Assembly: GCA_038327685.1 (NCBI GenBank)
Contig: JBBQLH010000006.1
Span: 1-64,000 of the forward strand
DNA from: DASQFQ01 sp038327685
GTDB lineage: Bacteria; Actinomycetota; Thermoleophilia; Solirubrobacterales; Solirubrobacteraceae
DNA length: 64,000 bases
Reading direction: 5' to 3'
Shown here piece after piece: positions 52,006 to 61,553 of this stretch (positions are counted from its first letter, which is position 1; every line of letters begins with the position of its first letter). The position numbers were made by a program, and so were the translations under genes. The notes under the pieces were generated by a model, which was not told the DNA's origin, ran no database searches, and worked only from the letters and a program-made list of their open reading frames with translations.

Positions 52006-53259
52006 TCAGTCGCCCGCCGACTGGCGCAGGAGCGTCCCCGTCGTCTGCTCCAGGATCCGCCGCCAGGCGCGGGTCTTCTCCTTCTCGGCCGAGAAGTGCT
52101 TGATGACCGTGCGCACGCGCGTCGCGGAGATCTGGATGCCGTGGCGCTCGCAGACGGCACGGATCTCGTCGTAGTCCTTGGCGAGCTTGACGGTGACGGA
52201 CTCGAAGCCGTGCTTGGCGACCTCGACCCGCGAGGAGTAGTTGAGGATGTTCGTCTCGAACATCAGCTCGTCGTCGGGCTCGGGCTCGATCAGGATGATG
52301 TCGACGCCCGGGTAGCGATCCTGCCACTGGCGCGCCATCTCGTGCAGGCGCTGGTAGGCCAGCAGCTTGAAGGTCTGGTAGGCGATCTTCGGGAAGCCCA
52401 TGTCCGAGACGCGCCGCACCCGCGTGCCGAGCAGGGTCGGGATCTGCTTGGAGAAGTCGTTGACGAACGGCACCAGCGGGTTGACGACGACGACGAACTT
52501 CGCGCCCGCCTCGACCGCGATGTCGAGGTTGGTCGTGGAGACGACGCCGCCGTCGACCAGCTCGCGGTCCTTGACGACGGTGGGCTTGTAGACCATCGGC
52601 AGCGCAGTCGAGGCGCGCACCGCGGTCGAGATCGGCACGTCGTCCCAGCCCTCGGCCCCGAGCACGATCCGCTCGCAGGTGTCGAGGTCGGTCGCGGCGA
52701 GGTAGAGCTCGTTCTGGAGCAGCCGGAAGTCGTCGGTGCGGTCGGGGTCCGAGAGGACCGTGCGCACGTAGTCCTCGATCCCCGAGCCCGTGTAGAGCCC
52801 TGACGGGAGCGCGTCGGCGATCGCGATCGCGAGGTCGACGGGCGAGAAGGAGCCGAGGCCGCGGCCGAGCGAGCGTGCGACGCCGAGCACGTGCAGCGGC
52901 AGCTGGATCGCCTTGGTCACGTACTCGCGGTAGTTCGGGCGCAGCAGCATGTCGAGGTTGATGTCGCGGAACGGCGTCGGGACCTGGTCGTTGACGATCC
53001 GCATCATCTGCTCGGGCGTGATCCCGTTGGCCGCCAGCGCGGCGATCAGGGAGCCGGCGCTCGTGCCGACGTAGATGTCGAACTGGTTGACGCTCTTGTT
53101 GACCGACAGCAGGTCGAGCGCCCGCAGGGCGCCGATCTCATAGACCCCGCCGGTGAACCCGCCGCCGCCGAGCACGAGCGCGGTGCGTGACTGGCGCGAG
53201 CGCGCGGAACGCCCGCGGGCGCCACCGGCGCCCTTCTCGAGCTTGACGACCTTGCCCAT
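52006..53259 (-). CDS. patatin-like phospholipase
   Basis: 417 residues. The oxyanion loop is VLGGGGFTGGVYEIGALRAL, nucleophile GTSAG, and catalytic aspartate in LVDGGVVSTTN. These intracellular lipases hydrolyse phospholipids or acylglycerols by a Ser-Asp dyad. The N-terminus is Lys/Arg-rich; no signal peptide is visible. Convergent with the acyl-CoA ligase, so released fatty acids could be reactivated by that enzyme (inference). Confidence 0.9.
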   Translation of the reverse strand: MGKVVKLEKGAGGARGRSARSRQSRTALVLGGGGFTGGVYEIGALRALDLLSVNKSVNQFDIYVGTSAGSLIAALAANGITPEQMMRIVNDQVPTPFRDINLDMLLRPNYREYVTKAIQLPLHVLGVARSLGRGLGSFSPVDLAIAIADALPSGLYTGSGIEDYVRTVLSDPDRTDDFRLLQNELYLAATDLDTCERIVLGAEGWDDVPISTAVRASTALPMVYKPTVVKDRELVDGGVVSTTNLDIAVEAGAKFVVVVNPLVPFVNDFSKQIPTLLGTRVRRVSDMGFPKIAYQTFKLLAYQRLHEMARQWQDRYPGVDIILIEPEPDDELMFETNILNYSSRVEVAKHGFESVTVKLAKDYDEIRAVCERHGIQISATRVRTVIKHFSAEKEKTRAWRRILEQTTGTLLRQSAGD

Positions 53260-53283
53260 CCGTAGGCCAGTCTATTCGGGGCC

Positions 53284-55584
53284 TCAGCGGCGCCGGGCGA
53301 GGTACGTGTGGCCGGTCTTCACGAGCACGGTCCTGTGCTTGACGAGGTCGCGGACCGAGACGCGGCCCCGCTGGACGGTCACCAGCGTCCCGTCGCAGCG
53401 ATCCTGGACGCCCCAGCGCGTGCCGCGCACGGTCGCCGCGGCGTTGCGGCCCGCGGTGCGGAACGAGCCCTTGGCGCTGCCGAACAGCCGTCGCACGCGC
53501 TTCCGGGAACGCCGCTTTGCCGAGGCCGAGGCCTTGGAGGAGGCCCTGCATGCCTTCGAGAACGACGACCCGCTGAGCGTGAGCACCGTGACCAGCTTGG
53601 TCGACCTGCGCTTGGCCTTGCCGCGCGGCTTGCGGACCTGACGGATGACGAAGCGGCCGCGGAAGAACTGGCCGGTCTGGACGTGGCGGCGCGTGTCGGA
53701 CGCGCTCCGCAGCTTCACGCGGCCCTTGGCGGTGTCGAGCGTGGAGCCGACCGGGATCGTCTCGGCGCCCTGCAGCCGGACGAACCCCTTCGGCGGCTTG
53801 GCTGCCGCCGCGGACGCCTGGCCCGCCGGGAGCTTGAGGAAGACGTCGCCGGAGACGACCGTCGCGTTGACGGTCTTGAAGGGCACGGGGCGGCGGGAGC
53901 CGTCGTTCTTGTCGCAACCGTCCTTGACGCCGTCCTTGTCGCGGTCGGTGGTGCCGCAGGGTTCCGGGATCGGCGTCGGCGCCGCGGTCACCACGACCGG
54001 CCCGGAAAGCTCGGTGGCGTTGCCGATCGCGTCCGTGGCGATGGCGGTGGCGGTGAAGGTGCCGGCGGCGCCGTACGCGTGTGACACGCTCGCCCCTGGC
54101 GCTCCCGCACCGTCGCCGAACTGCCATGCGATCGAGACCGGCGGCGACCAGTTGTCGGCGGCGGCGGCCGAGAAGGGCGCCTCGCCCTCGCTGCCCGAGG
54201 GCAGCGAGAACGCGCTGAAGCGCGGCCCGGCGCCGTCGAAGCCCGCGACTTGGACGCCGCTGGGCTCGCGCCAGGCGGTCACCGCGTCGCCGAGGCCGTC
54301 GGCAACCACGTCGGGGACGATGGCGGCGCCCTCGGACGGGGCGCCGATCTCCTTCTGCGTCCACGTGCCGTCCGCGGCCCGGTGCGAGGCCCGCGCGACG
54401 GCCGAGCCGGCCGGGCCGTCACCCCACGCGGCCACGGCGATTCCGCCGGCGGTGAGGGCCGCCTGCGGGAACGCGTCGCCGTTCCCGACGTCGCCCACGC
54501 GCTCGCGCGGGTGCCACGGAGCGTCGCCGGTGCGCAGGCTCGCCTCGATCTCGCTCCCCCCGGCGCCGCCCTGCTGCCAGACGGCAGCGAGCGTGTCCCC
54601 CCGGCTGGCGAGGTCGATGCAGCCGGAGCTGGTCGACGGGCAGCCCGCCGCGTCGGCCGTCAGTGTGGCGACCGGCTGCTGTGACCACGACGGGATCGGA
54701 CCCGGAGCGCGATCGGCGCTGCGGACCGCGCCCGGTGGGTTCTGCGAGCGGGCGCGGCCGAGCGGAGGGGCGCCTTCGCCCCAGACGATCGAGTACGACG
54801 AGTCCGGCCGGGCCGCCAGCGCGACGCCCGTGACCTCGCCGGCGGCCGGGCCCGCGAGCTCCGACGCGGCGCTCCAGTCGCCGCCCTTCGGCCGGTACTC
54901 CGCTCGCACGCAGCTGTCGAAGAAGGTGGTGCACGGGTCGGGGAACGCGATCGTGGAGCTGCCGTCGGGCGCCACCGCCAGCGCGAGGACCGCGCCACCC
55001 GCGTTCGGCACGGGGTCGGCGCGCTCCCAGGCTTCGCTGCCCGCGGGCTTGGTGTTCGTGTCCGGGGTCACGGGAGCCGCGCCCTGGGTCCACAGGACGG
55101 TGACGTCGCCCTTCTCGCCCACCTCGAGGGCGCTGAGGCCGGCGTTGCCGCTCGCGGCCTGGACGATGCTGTCCGGCGCGCTCCAGTCCTGCCCCGGCGG
55201 CTTGCGCGCCCAGCGGATGTAGTTGCCGGTCGTCCCCCCGAGATTGCCGACCCAGACCGCCACGAGCTCGCCGTCGGGCTCGGCGATCACGAGCGGGGCG
55301 TCCTCCTGCTGCACCTGGCCGCCGGGCTCGAGGTTCTCCGGCGTGCCCCACGGCCCGCCACGGGGCCGCACGGCAGCATTGACCTCGCCCCCGGCGCCGA
55401 TCCAGACGGCGGCCGAGTTGCCGTCGGCGTCCGACGTGACGTCCGGCGGGTGGCCCGAGACGAAGCCCGGGTCGAGCGGCTCGGCGCCCAGCCACTGCGG
55501 AGCGGCGAAGGCGGCCGCGGGGAGCAGCACGAGGAGCGTGATCGCGAGCAGCGCGACCTTGAGGAGTTCCCGCCGGAAAGCCAT
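53284..55584 (-). CDS. large secreted protein with PKD domain and FecR-like C-terminal part
   Basis: 766 residues. A signal peptide (LLAITLLVLLPAAAFA) is followed by about 430 residues of repeated strand segments like AAVWIGAGGEVNAAVRPRGG, which resemble an exo-alpha-sialidase or propeller-like fold. A PKD domain (SIAWQFGDGAGAPGASVSHA) comes next, a short calcium-binding DRDKDGVKDGCDKND, and a C-terminal part with PVGSTLDTAKGRVKLRSASD and RGRVSVRDLVKHRTVLVKTG that recalls FecR-like repeats of this class. Probably a cell-surface protein; ligand unknown. Confidence 0.8.
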   Translation of the reverse strand: MAFRRELLKVALLAITLLVLLPAAAFAAPQWLGAEPLDPGFVSGHPPDVTSDADGNSAAVWIGAGGEVNAAVRPRGGPWGTPENLEPGGQVQQEDAPLVIAEPDGELVAVWVGNLGGTTGNYIRWARKPPGQDWSAPDSIVQAASGNAGLSALEVGEKGDVTVLWTQGAAPVTPDTNTKPAGSEAWERADPVPNAGGAVLALAVAPDGSSTIAFPDPCTTFFDSCVRAEYRPKGGDWSAASELAGPAAGEVTGVALAARPDSSYSIVWGEGAPPLGRARSQNPPGAVRSADRAPGPIPSWSQQPVATLTADAAGCPSTSSGCIDLASRGDTLAAVWQQGGAGGSEIEASLRTGDAPWHPRERVGDVGNGDAFPQAALTAGGIAVAAWGDGPAGSAVARASHRAADGTWTQKEIGAPSEGAAIVPDVVADGLGDAVTAWREPSGVQVAGFDGAGPRFSAFSLPSGSEGEAPFSAAAADNWSPPVSIAWQFGDGAGAPGASVSHAYGAAGTFTATAIATDAIGNATELSGPVVVTAAPTPIPEPCGTTDRDKDGVKDGCDKNDGSRRPVPFKTVNATVVSGDVFLKLPAGQASAAAAKPPKGFVRLQGAETIPVGSTLDTAKGRVKLRSASDTRRHVQTGQFFRGRFVIRQVRKPRGKAKRRSTKLVTVLTLSGSSFSKACRASSKASASAKRRSRKRVRRLFGSAKGSFRTAGRNAAATVRGTRWGVQDRCDGTLVTVQRGRVSVRDLVKHRTVLVKTGHTYLARRR

Positions 55585-55680
55585 GTCGAGTGACTATGTC
55601 GGGCGCGCCAGCGGAACGCAACCCGGCCGCCGGACCGCGACTTCGACCCGGCCGGCGGGTTGCCTACCCTCGTACCGCCG

Positions 55681-56895
55681 ATGGCTCGGACGTTCCACCT
55701 CATCGTCGCGCTGCTGGTCGCCGCCGCGCTCATGCCCGCCGCCGCGCTCGCCGCGGGGCCGGCCGCCACGCGCGCCGCGCTCGCCTCCCAGATGCGCCAC
55801 GCCGGCGGCGGCTCGGGCGCGCTCGCCGTCGACCTCGACAGCGGGCGCACGATCTACGCGTCGCGCCCGGACACCGCGCGCACCCCGGCCTCCGTCGAGA
55901 AGCTCTACACGACCTCGACCGCATTGACGCTCTACGGCCTCGACGGCCACCTGACGACCCAGCTGCTCGGCGACGTCGGCGTCGACCCCGGCGGCGTCCT
56001 GATCGGCAACCTCTACCTGCGCGGCGGCGGCGATCCCTACTTCGGCGAGCGCCAGGCCGCTGAGCTCGCCGACCAGCTCGTGCTCGACACCGGGCTGCGC
56101 GAGATCACCGGGCGCGTGATCGGCGACGAGTCCGCCTTCGACTCGCTGCGCGGGCCGCCGTCGGAGGGCTACCGGACGACCAACGAGGTCGGGCCGCTGA
56201 GCGCCCTGACCTTCAACCGCGGGCGTACCGGCGCGCGACGGCCGTACTGGCAGAAGTCGCCGCCGCTGTTCGCCGCCCGTGCCTTCGAGCGCGCGCTCGA
56301 GCGCCGCAACGTCGCCATCGCCGGCGCGGCGCGCGCCGGCGCCACCCAGCCGGCCGCGCTGCCGCTGGCCGAGCAGCAGTCCCTGCCGATGGCCGAGATC
56401 GCCCGTGTCACGAACCGGCCGTCGGACAACTTCAACGCCGAGACGCTGATCAAGTCGCTCGGTGAGGAGTTCGGCGCGGGCGGCACGACGCGCGCGGGCG
56501 CCGTCGTGGTCCGCCGCACGATGGTGGGCTTCGGCCTGCGCCCACGGGTCGCCGACGGCTCGGGGCTCTCGCGCGCCAACCGCACGACGCCGCGGCAGGT
56601 CGTGACGCTGCTCCAGCACATGGCCGCCGACCAGGCGGGCCCCGCGTTCGAGACGTCGCTCTCGGTCGCCGGGCGCAACGGCACGCTCGCCTACCGCATG
56701 CGCCGCAGCGTCGCCCGCGACCGCTGCCACGCCAAGACCGGCACGCTCAACTACGTCTCCGCGCTGGCCGGCTACTGCCAGAGCATCGCAGGCTCGCGCG
56801 TCGCCTTCGCCTTCCTCATGAACGGCGTCAACGTCTCCGCGGCCCACACGCTGCAGGACCGCATGGCCGCCGCGCTCGCGCGCTACGCGCCCTAG
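55681..56895 (+). CDS. dacB: D-alanyl-D-alanine carboxypeptidase/endopeptidase (PBP4, S13)
   Basis: 404 residues with a signal peptide (FHLIVALLVAAALMPAAALA). The active-site motifs are all present: SVEK in RTPASVEKLYTTSTA, SDN in RPSDNFNAETL, and KTG in CHAKTGTLNYVSALAG. It trims or cleaves peptidoglycan peptides outside the membrane. I chose ATG 55681 in front of the signal peptide. The 3' end overlaps the pyrophosphatase gene convergently by four bases. Confidence 0.92.
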   Translation: MARTFHLIVALLVAAALMPAAALAAGPAATRAALASQMRHAGGGSGALAVDLDSGRTIYASRPDTARTPASVEKLYTTSTALTLYGLDGHLTTQLLGDVGVDPGGVLIGNLYLRGGGDPYFGERQAAELADQLVLDTGLREITGRVIGDESAFDSLRGPPSEGYRTTNEVGPLSALTFNRGRTGARRPYWQKSPPLFAARAFERALERRNVAIAGAARAGATQPAALPLAEQQSLPMAEIARVTNRPSDNFNAETLIKSLGEEFGAGGTTRAGAVVVRRTMVGFGLRPRVADGSGLSRANRTTPRQVVTLLQHMAADQAGPAFETSLSVAGRNGTLAYRMRRSVARDRCHAKTGTLNYVSALAGYCQSIAGSRVAFAFLMNGVNVSAAHTLQDRMAAALARYAP

Positions 56896-57380
56896 CCGTC
56901 CTTGAAGCGCTTGCGGGCGCGGCTGATCGACTCGAGCGCCTCTTCCCGCGGGTACCAGCCGTCGACCTTGACGACCTTCCAGTCGGGCGTCTTATAGATG
57001 GCGAAGAAGTGGGAGATCTCGTCGCGGAGGCTCATCGGCAGGTCGTCGAGCTTCTCGATGTGGCTCCAATTGGGGTCCGTCAGCGGCACGCAGAGGATCT
57101 TGTTGTCCTCCGCGTTCTCGTCGCGCATGCGGAACAGCGCCACCGGCTTGACCTCGATGTAGCAGCCGGGGAACGTCGGCTCGGAGACGACGACCATCGC
57201 GTCGAGCGGGTCGCCGTCGGCGGCGAGCGTGTCGCGGAAGAAGCCGTAGTCCGTCGGGTAGCCGAGCGAGGAGAACAGCAGGCGGTCGAGCTTGATCGCC
57301 CCCAGCTCGTCGTCCCACTCGTACTTGTTCGACGATCCCTTGGGGATCTCGACCACGACGTAGAGCGAATCCTCGGCCAT
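56892..57380 (-). CDS. ppa: inorganic pyrophosphatase
   Basis: 162 residues of the soluble family I enzyme. EIPKGSSNKYEWD, LGYPTDYGFFRDTLAADGDP and LDAMVVVSEPTFPG carry the metal and phosphate ligands; KVVKVDGWYPREEALESI is the conserved end. It hydrolyses PPi to drive biosynthetic reactions. It follows ligA by 11 bases and probably shares its transcript. Confidence 0.96.
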   Translation of the reverse strand: MAEDSLYVVVEIPKGSSNKYEWDDELGAIKLDRLLFSSLGYPTDYGFFRDTLAADGDPLDAMVVVSEPTFPGCYIEVKPVALFRMRDENAEDNKILCVPLTDPNWSHIEKLDDLPMSLRDEISHFFAIYKTPDWKVVKVDGWYPREEALESISRARKRFKDG

Positions 57381-57391
57381 GGCGCGGGAGA

Positions 57392-59392
57392 TTACCCGGA
57401 CAGGAGCTCGAGCAGCCCGGCCTCGTCGAGCACGGCCACCCCGAGGCGCTCGGCCTTCTCGAGCTTGGACCCCGGCGAGGCACCCGCAACCAGGTAGTCG
57501 GTCTTCTTCGATACCGACGAGGTGACCTTGCCGCCCGCCGCGAGGATCCGCTCCGTGGCCTCCTCGCGCGTGAGGTCGGGGAGGGTGCCGGTGAGCACGA
57601 ACGTCCTGCTCGCCAGCGGTCCCTCGCCGGGCGGCGCGCCCTCGACCTCGAAGCGCACGTAGGACCGCAGCTCGTCGAGCTGACCGCGCATCTGCGGGTC
57701 GGCGAGCTGGCGGTGGATCAGCTCGGCGAGCTTCGGCCCGATCCCCGGTGTGTCGGCGATCTCCTCCGGCGTGGCGGCGAGCAGCGCGTCGATCGAGCGG
57801 AAGCGCTGGGCGAGGTTGCGGCCGGTGACGTAGCCGACGCCCTCGATCCCGATCGCGAACAGCACGCGGCCGAACGGGCTCTCCTTCGACGCCTCGATCG
57901 CGTCCAGCAGCTTCTGGGCCGACACCTCGCCGTAGCCCTCGAGCGCGGCGATCTGCTCCTTGGTCAGGCGGTAGAAGTCGGCCGGCGTGCGGACCATCCC
58001 CTGCTGCTGGAACCGGGCGACCTGCTTCTCCCCGAGCCCGTCGATGTCCATCGCGGCGGCGAAGTGCTTGAGCAGCTGCCAGCGGCGCTCGGGACACTCG
58101 CGGTTGGGGCACTTCGTGAACACGCCCTCGTCCTTGACCGTCGGCGTGTCGCAGAACGGGCAGCGCGCGGGCGGCCGCGGCGGCGGCGAGCGGTCGGGGT
58201 TCTCGAGCGCGTGCGGCGCCGGCGAGAGCACCTGCGGGATCACGTCGCCGGCGCGCAGCACGATCACCTCGTCGCCGACGCGGACATCCTTGCGCGCGAG
58301 GTCCTCCTCGTTGTGCAGCGTCGCGAGCTTGACCGTGACGCCGCCGACGTGGACGGGCTCCAGCGACGCGAACGGGTGCAGGTCCCCGAACTTGCCGACG
58401 TTCCAGAGGATGTCGTTGAGCTTCGTGACCGCGGTCGTGGGCGGGAACTTCCAGGCGATCGCCCAGCGCGGGTCGCGCCCGACGACGCCGAGGCGGCGCT
58501 GCAGCTCCACGTCGTCGACCTTCACGACCACGCCGTCGATCTCGAAGTCCAGCGCCCCGCGGCGCTCCTGCCAGCTCAGGCACTGGGCGACGACGTCGTC
58601 CTCCGAGCCGAGCTTCTTGACGTCGTCGTTGACGCGGAAGCCGTGCTCCCGCAGCCACTGAAGCGACTCCCAGTGGCTCCCGAACGAGATGCCCTCGGTC
58701 GCGCCGATCGCGTAGCACCACATCGACAGCGGCCGCTCGGCGGCGAGCTGCGGATCGAGCTGGCGGATCGTCCCCGCCGCCGAGTTGCGCGGATTCATGA
58801 ACGTCGGAAGCCCGGCCTGGGCGCGCCGCTCGTTGAGCGCGGTGAAGTCGCTGAGCGACATGTAGATCTCGCCGCGGACCTCGATCAGCGGCGGCGCGTC
58901 GTCGAAGCTCAGCGGGATCGAGGGGATCGTACGCAGGTTGTGCGTGACGTCCTCCCCCACCTCCCCGTTGCCGCGCGTCGCGCCGCGCTCGAGTACGCCG
59001 TCGCGGTAGACGAGCGAGATCGCCAGGCCGTCGATCTTCGGCTCGGCGACGAACTCGAAGGCCGGATCCTCGATGCCCTCGCGCGCGAGATGGGAGCGCA
59101 TGCGCGCCACCCACGCCCGCAGCTCCTCCTCCGAGCGCGCGTTGGCGAGCGAGTACATCGGCTGCAGGTGCGTGACCTTCTCGAGCCGCGAGACGGGCTC
59201 GGCGCCGACGCGCTGGGTCGGCGAGTCCGGGCTGACGAGCTCCGGGTGCTCGCGCTCGATCGCGCGCAGCTCGTCGAGCAGCGCGTCGTAGACGTCGTCG
59301 CCTACCTCCGGGTCGTCGAGGACGTAGTAGCGGTGGTTGTGGTGGGCGAGCTGGCGCTTGAGCTCGTCCGCGCGCTCGGCGACCTCCGCCAT
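57392..59392 (-). CDS. ligA: NAD-dependent DNA ligase
   Basis: 666 residues, full length. The adenylation domain has the active lysine in FVAEPKIDGLAISLVYR, preceded by the NAD-binding Ia region (YYVLDDPEVGDDVYDALLDE). The OB-fold, zinc finger (CPFCDTPTVKDEG...CPNREC), helix-hairpin-helix motifs (IEGVGYVTGRNLAQRF) and C-terminal BRCT domain (RTFVLTGTLPDLTREEATER) follow in order. It seals nicks in DNA during replication and repair. Located just after surE in the same direction. Confidence 0.97.
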   Translation of the reverse strand: MAEVAERADELKRQLAHHNHRYYVLDDPEVGDDVYDALLDELRAIEREHPELVSPDSPTQRVGAEPVSRLEKVTHLQPMYSLANARSEEELRAWVARMRSHLAREGIEDPAFEFVAEPKIDGLAISLVYRDGVLERGATRGNGEVGEDVTHNLRTIPSIPLSFDDAPPLIEVRGEIYMSLSDFTALNERRAQAGLPTFMNPRNSAAGTIRQLDPQLAAERPLSMWCYAIGATEGISFGSHWESLQWLREHGFRVNDDVKKLGSEDDVVAQCLSWQERRGALDFEIDGVVVKVDDVELQRRLGVVGRDPRWAIAWKFPPTTAVTKLNDILWNVGKFGDLHPFASLEPVHVGGVTVKLATLHNEEDLARKDVRVGDEVIVLRAGDVIPQVLSPAPHALENPDRSPPPRPPARCPFCDTPTVKDEGVFTKCPNRECPERRWQLLKHFAAAMDIDGLGEKQVARFQQQGMVRTPADFYRLTKEQIAALEGYGEVSAQKLLDAIEASKESPFGRVLFAIGIEGVGYVTGRNLAQRFRSIDALLAATPEEIADTPGIGPKLAELIHRQLADPQMRGQLDELRSYVRFEVEGAPPGEGPLASRTFVLTGTLPDLTREEATERILAAGGKVTSSVSKKTDYLVAGASPGSKLEKAERLGVAVLDEAGLLELLSG

Positions 59393-59393
59393 C

Positions 59394-60224
59394 TCAGGTG
59401 AGCTCGTCGGCCGCCGGCGCCAGCAGTCGCGCGAGGTCGTAGGCCTGCAACGTCTCGATCCCCGGGCGGTCGGTGAGGTCGAAGTGCAGCGGCGTGACCG
59501 CGACGCGGCCGTCGGCGATCGCCGCCAGGTCCGTGCCCTCCTCGTGCTCGTAGTCGGGCGCGTCGCCGTAGATGCGGTACTGGCGGCGGGAGGACGGGGC
59601 GAGCGGGGATGGATTCACGAGCGAGAGCTGGTCGCGGTAGATGCGCTTGCCGAGGCGCGCGACCTCGACTCCGTCGACCTCTCCCGCCGGGAAGTTGACG
59701 TTGAGCAGCGTGCCCTTCGGGAGCGGGACGTCATCGATCTCCTCCACGAGCCGCGCGGTGAAGGCGGCCGCGGTCTCGAAGTCGAAGACGCGCCCGAGGC
59801 GGAAGTCCATCTCGCGGGCGTTGGACTGCTGGGACACGGCGATGCCGGGGATGCCGAGGATCACGCCCTCGAGCGCGGCCGCCACGGTGCCCGAGTACGT
59901 GATGTCGTCGCCGAGGTTCGAGCCGTGGTTGATGCCGGAGACGATCAGGTCGGCGGTGAAGCCGTCGATCAGGCCGAGCGAGGCGAAGCGGACGCAGTCG
60001 ACCGGCGTGCCGTCGGTCGCGAAGCCGACGGTGCCGTCGCCGAACGGCACCTCCTCCACCCAGATCGGGCGGCGCGTGGTGATCGAGCGCGCGGTGGCCG
60101 AGCGGTTGGAGTCGGGCGCGATGACCGCGAGCTCGATGTCCTCCACCTGCACGAGCGCCCGCCGCAGCGCCTGCAGCCCCTCAGCCTCGATCCCGTCGTC
60201 GTTGGTGAGGAGGACGCGCAGCAC
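59394..60224 (-). CDS. surE: 5'/3'-nucleotidase SurE
   Basis: 276 residues. The N-terminal metal motif LLTNDDGIEAEGLQALRRAL, then APDSNRSATARSITTRRPI and VSGINHGSNLGDDITYSGTV, identify SurE, a metal-dependent nucleoside monophosphate phosphatase. A single base separates it from the ligA start, so the pair is almost certainly an operon. Confidence 0.96.
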   Translation of the reverse strand: MLRVLLTNDDGIEAEGLQALRRALVQVEDIELAVIAPDSNRSATARSITTRRPIWVEEVPFGDGTVGFATDGTPVDCVRFASLGLIDGFTADLIVSGINHGSNLGDDITYSGTVAAALEGVILGIPGIAVSQQSNAREMDFRLGRVFDFETAAAFTARLVEEIDDVPLPKGTLLNVNFPAGEVDGVEVARLGKRIYRDQLSLVNPSPLAPSSRRQYRIYGDAPDYEHEEGTDLAAIADGRVAVTPLHFDLTDRPGIETLQAYDLARLLAPAADELT

Positions 60225-60265
60225 GCCGAGAGGATAGATGCGGCCTCACCGGCGGGCCGGCCGGG

Positions 60266-60667
60266 CTAGCGGCCGGCGCGCCGGGCGCTGCGCCACTCCG
60301 CGAAGGCTCCGGGGTCGTCGCGCTGGTGCGGCGGGACGAGGCGGCGCGGACGGTTGAAGAACGTGATCGGGAGGGCGATCAGAAGACCGCCGAGCAGACC
60401 GAGGAGGCCGACGCCCATCGCGACGTTGTAGCCCGACGAGTCCTTGCCGATGAGGTCGCCGGCGATGCCGCCGCCGATCAGCAGGATGGCGCACGCGCCC
60501 TGGACGGGGAATGCGCGCGAGATCCCGTGCCACAACGGCAGGCTGAACGGCCACCATGGCGGCGGATTGGAGGGGTCGTACTCGGAGGTGCCCTCCCAGA
60601 TGCGCCTGATGGCGAGGGCGTAGAGCCCGACGATGCCTGCGAGGACGACGATCGCGAAGACGATCAT
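60266..60667 (-). CDS. small membrane protein of unknown function
   Basis: 133 residues with an N-terminal membrane helix (MIVFAIVVLAGIVGLYALAI), a loop rich in Pro/Trp (SNPPPWWPFSLPLWHGIS) and two further hydrophobic stretches around residues 55-100. The tail is basic. No family recognised. It lies three bases after the 60.7-61.5-kb gene, as the last of a three-gene operon with the prepilin-leader protein; a role as immunity or export partner is speculative. Confidence 0.75.
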   Translation of the reverse strand: MIVFAIVVLAGIVGLYALAIRRIWEGTSEYDPSNPPPWWPFSLPLWHGISRAFPVQGACAILLIGGGIAGDLIGKDSSGYNVAMGVGLLGLLGGLLIALPITFFNRPRRLVPPHQRDDPGAFAEWRSARRAGR

Positions 60668-60670
60668 CGG

Positions 60671-61546
60671 CTAGCCCGCCGCCAGCCGGTCGTAGTCGTC
60701 GGCGAGCTGCAGCACCTCGCCGATGCCCCAGGCGAGCGCCTGTGGCTCGAGCGCGTGGGCGGGCACGGCGCAGGCGGAGAACAGGCCAGGCCCGCCCGGC
60801 AGCGGTGCCAGCCCGAGCCGCGCGCTTGACCAGTCGCTCGCCCCCAAGAGCCAGCGCAGGGTCTCGAGATCGTCCTCGCCCCGCGAGTACTGGAGCTCGT
60901 GCATCAGCATCAGGCTCTCCCCCGTGTCGCGCAGTATGGCTTCCACGGCGCCGCGGTCGGTGCTCACGCTCCAGATCCCGGGACGCTCGGCATCGGTCTC
61001 GGCGTGCAGGCCGACCGCCTCGAGCGCCACGTTGATCGCCTCGGCGGCGCGAGCGTTCGCGTGTTGCTCCTCGGCCTCGCCGCGCGGGGGCTCGCGCGCG
61101 TCGCGGGCCCTCCCGGCGAGCCCCTCGTCGCCGAGCGAGCCGGCCATCGTCTCCAGCGCGAGCAGCACCGCGCCGCGCTCGAAGCCGTCGAGCGGGACGG
61201 CGAAGCGTGCCCCCAGCTCCTCCTCGCCTCCTACGTCGCTCCGCGACGTCCAGACGAGAACCGGGTCGAGATTGCGCCGGAGCAGGGTCGCCAGCTCGGC
61301 CGCGTCGTAGGTGCCCTCGAACGGCGACCAGCCCGACAGGGTGGTGCCGTCGTCGATCGTCCCGACGAACAGATGGCCGCCGGCGACCTCCACGACCGTG
61401 CCCTCGTTGTGCACCGAAACGCCGGCCCCGAGCTCCTCGAGCAGCGCCGCGAGCCCGTCGTCCGCCCCGCCGCGCTGCAGCGACTCCGAACGCCAAGAAG
61501 CCAGGCGCTCGGCCTGGCTCTGGCTCTTCTTTCGAAACAGGGGCAT
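60671..61546 (-). CDS. two-lobed protein of unknown function (possible YbjN/secretion-chaperone-like folds)
   Basis: 291 residues, cytoplasmic, no signal or membrane segment. Two related-looking halves can be made out, each with a run of beta strands followed by a helix: VVEVAGGHLFVGTIDDGTTL in the first, and SVSTDRGAVEAILRDTGESL with LGLAPLPGGPGLFSACAVPA in the second. The pattern is reminiscent of YbjN or type III secretion chaperone folds, which I infer loosely. It lies between the toxin-like prepilin protein (seven bases upstream) and the small membrane protein (three bases downstream). Confidence 0.7.
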   Translation of the reverse strand: MPLFRKKSQSQAERLASWRSESLQRGGADDGLAALLEELGAGVSVHNEGTVVEVAGGHLFVGTIDDGTTLSGWSPFEGTYDAAELATLLRRNLDPVLVWTSRSDVGGEEELGARFAVPLDGFERGAVLLALETMAGSLGDEGLAGRARDAREPPRGEAEEQHANARAAEAINVALEAVGLHAETDAERPGIWSVSTDRGAVEAILRDTGESLMLMHELQYSRGEDDLETLRWLLGASDWSSARLGLAPLPGGPGLFSACAVPAHALEPQALAWGIGEVLQLADDYDRLAAG

Positions 61547-61553
61547 AGCGCAG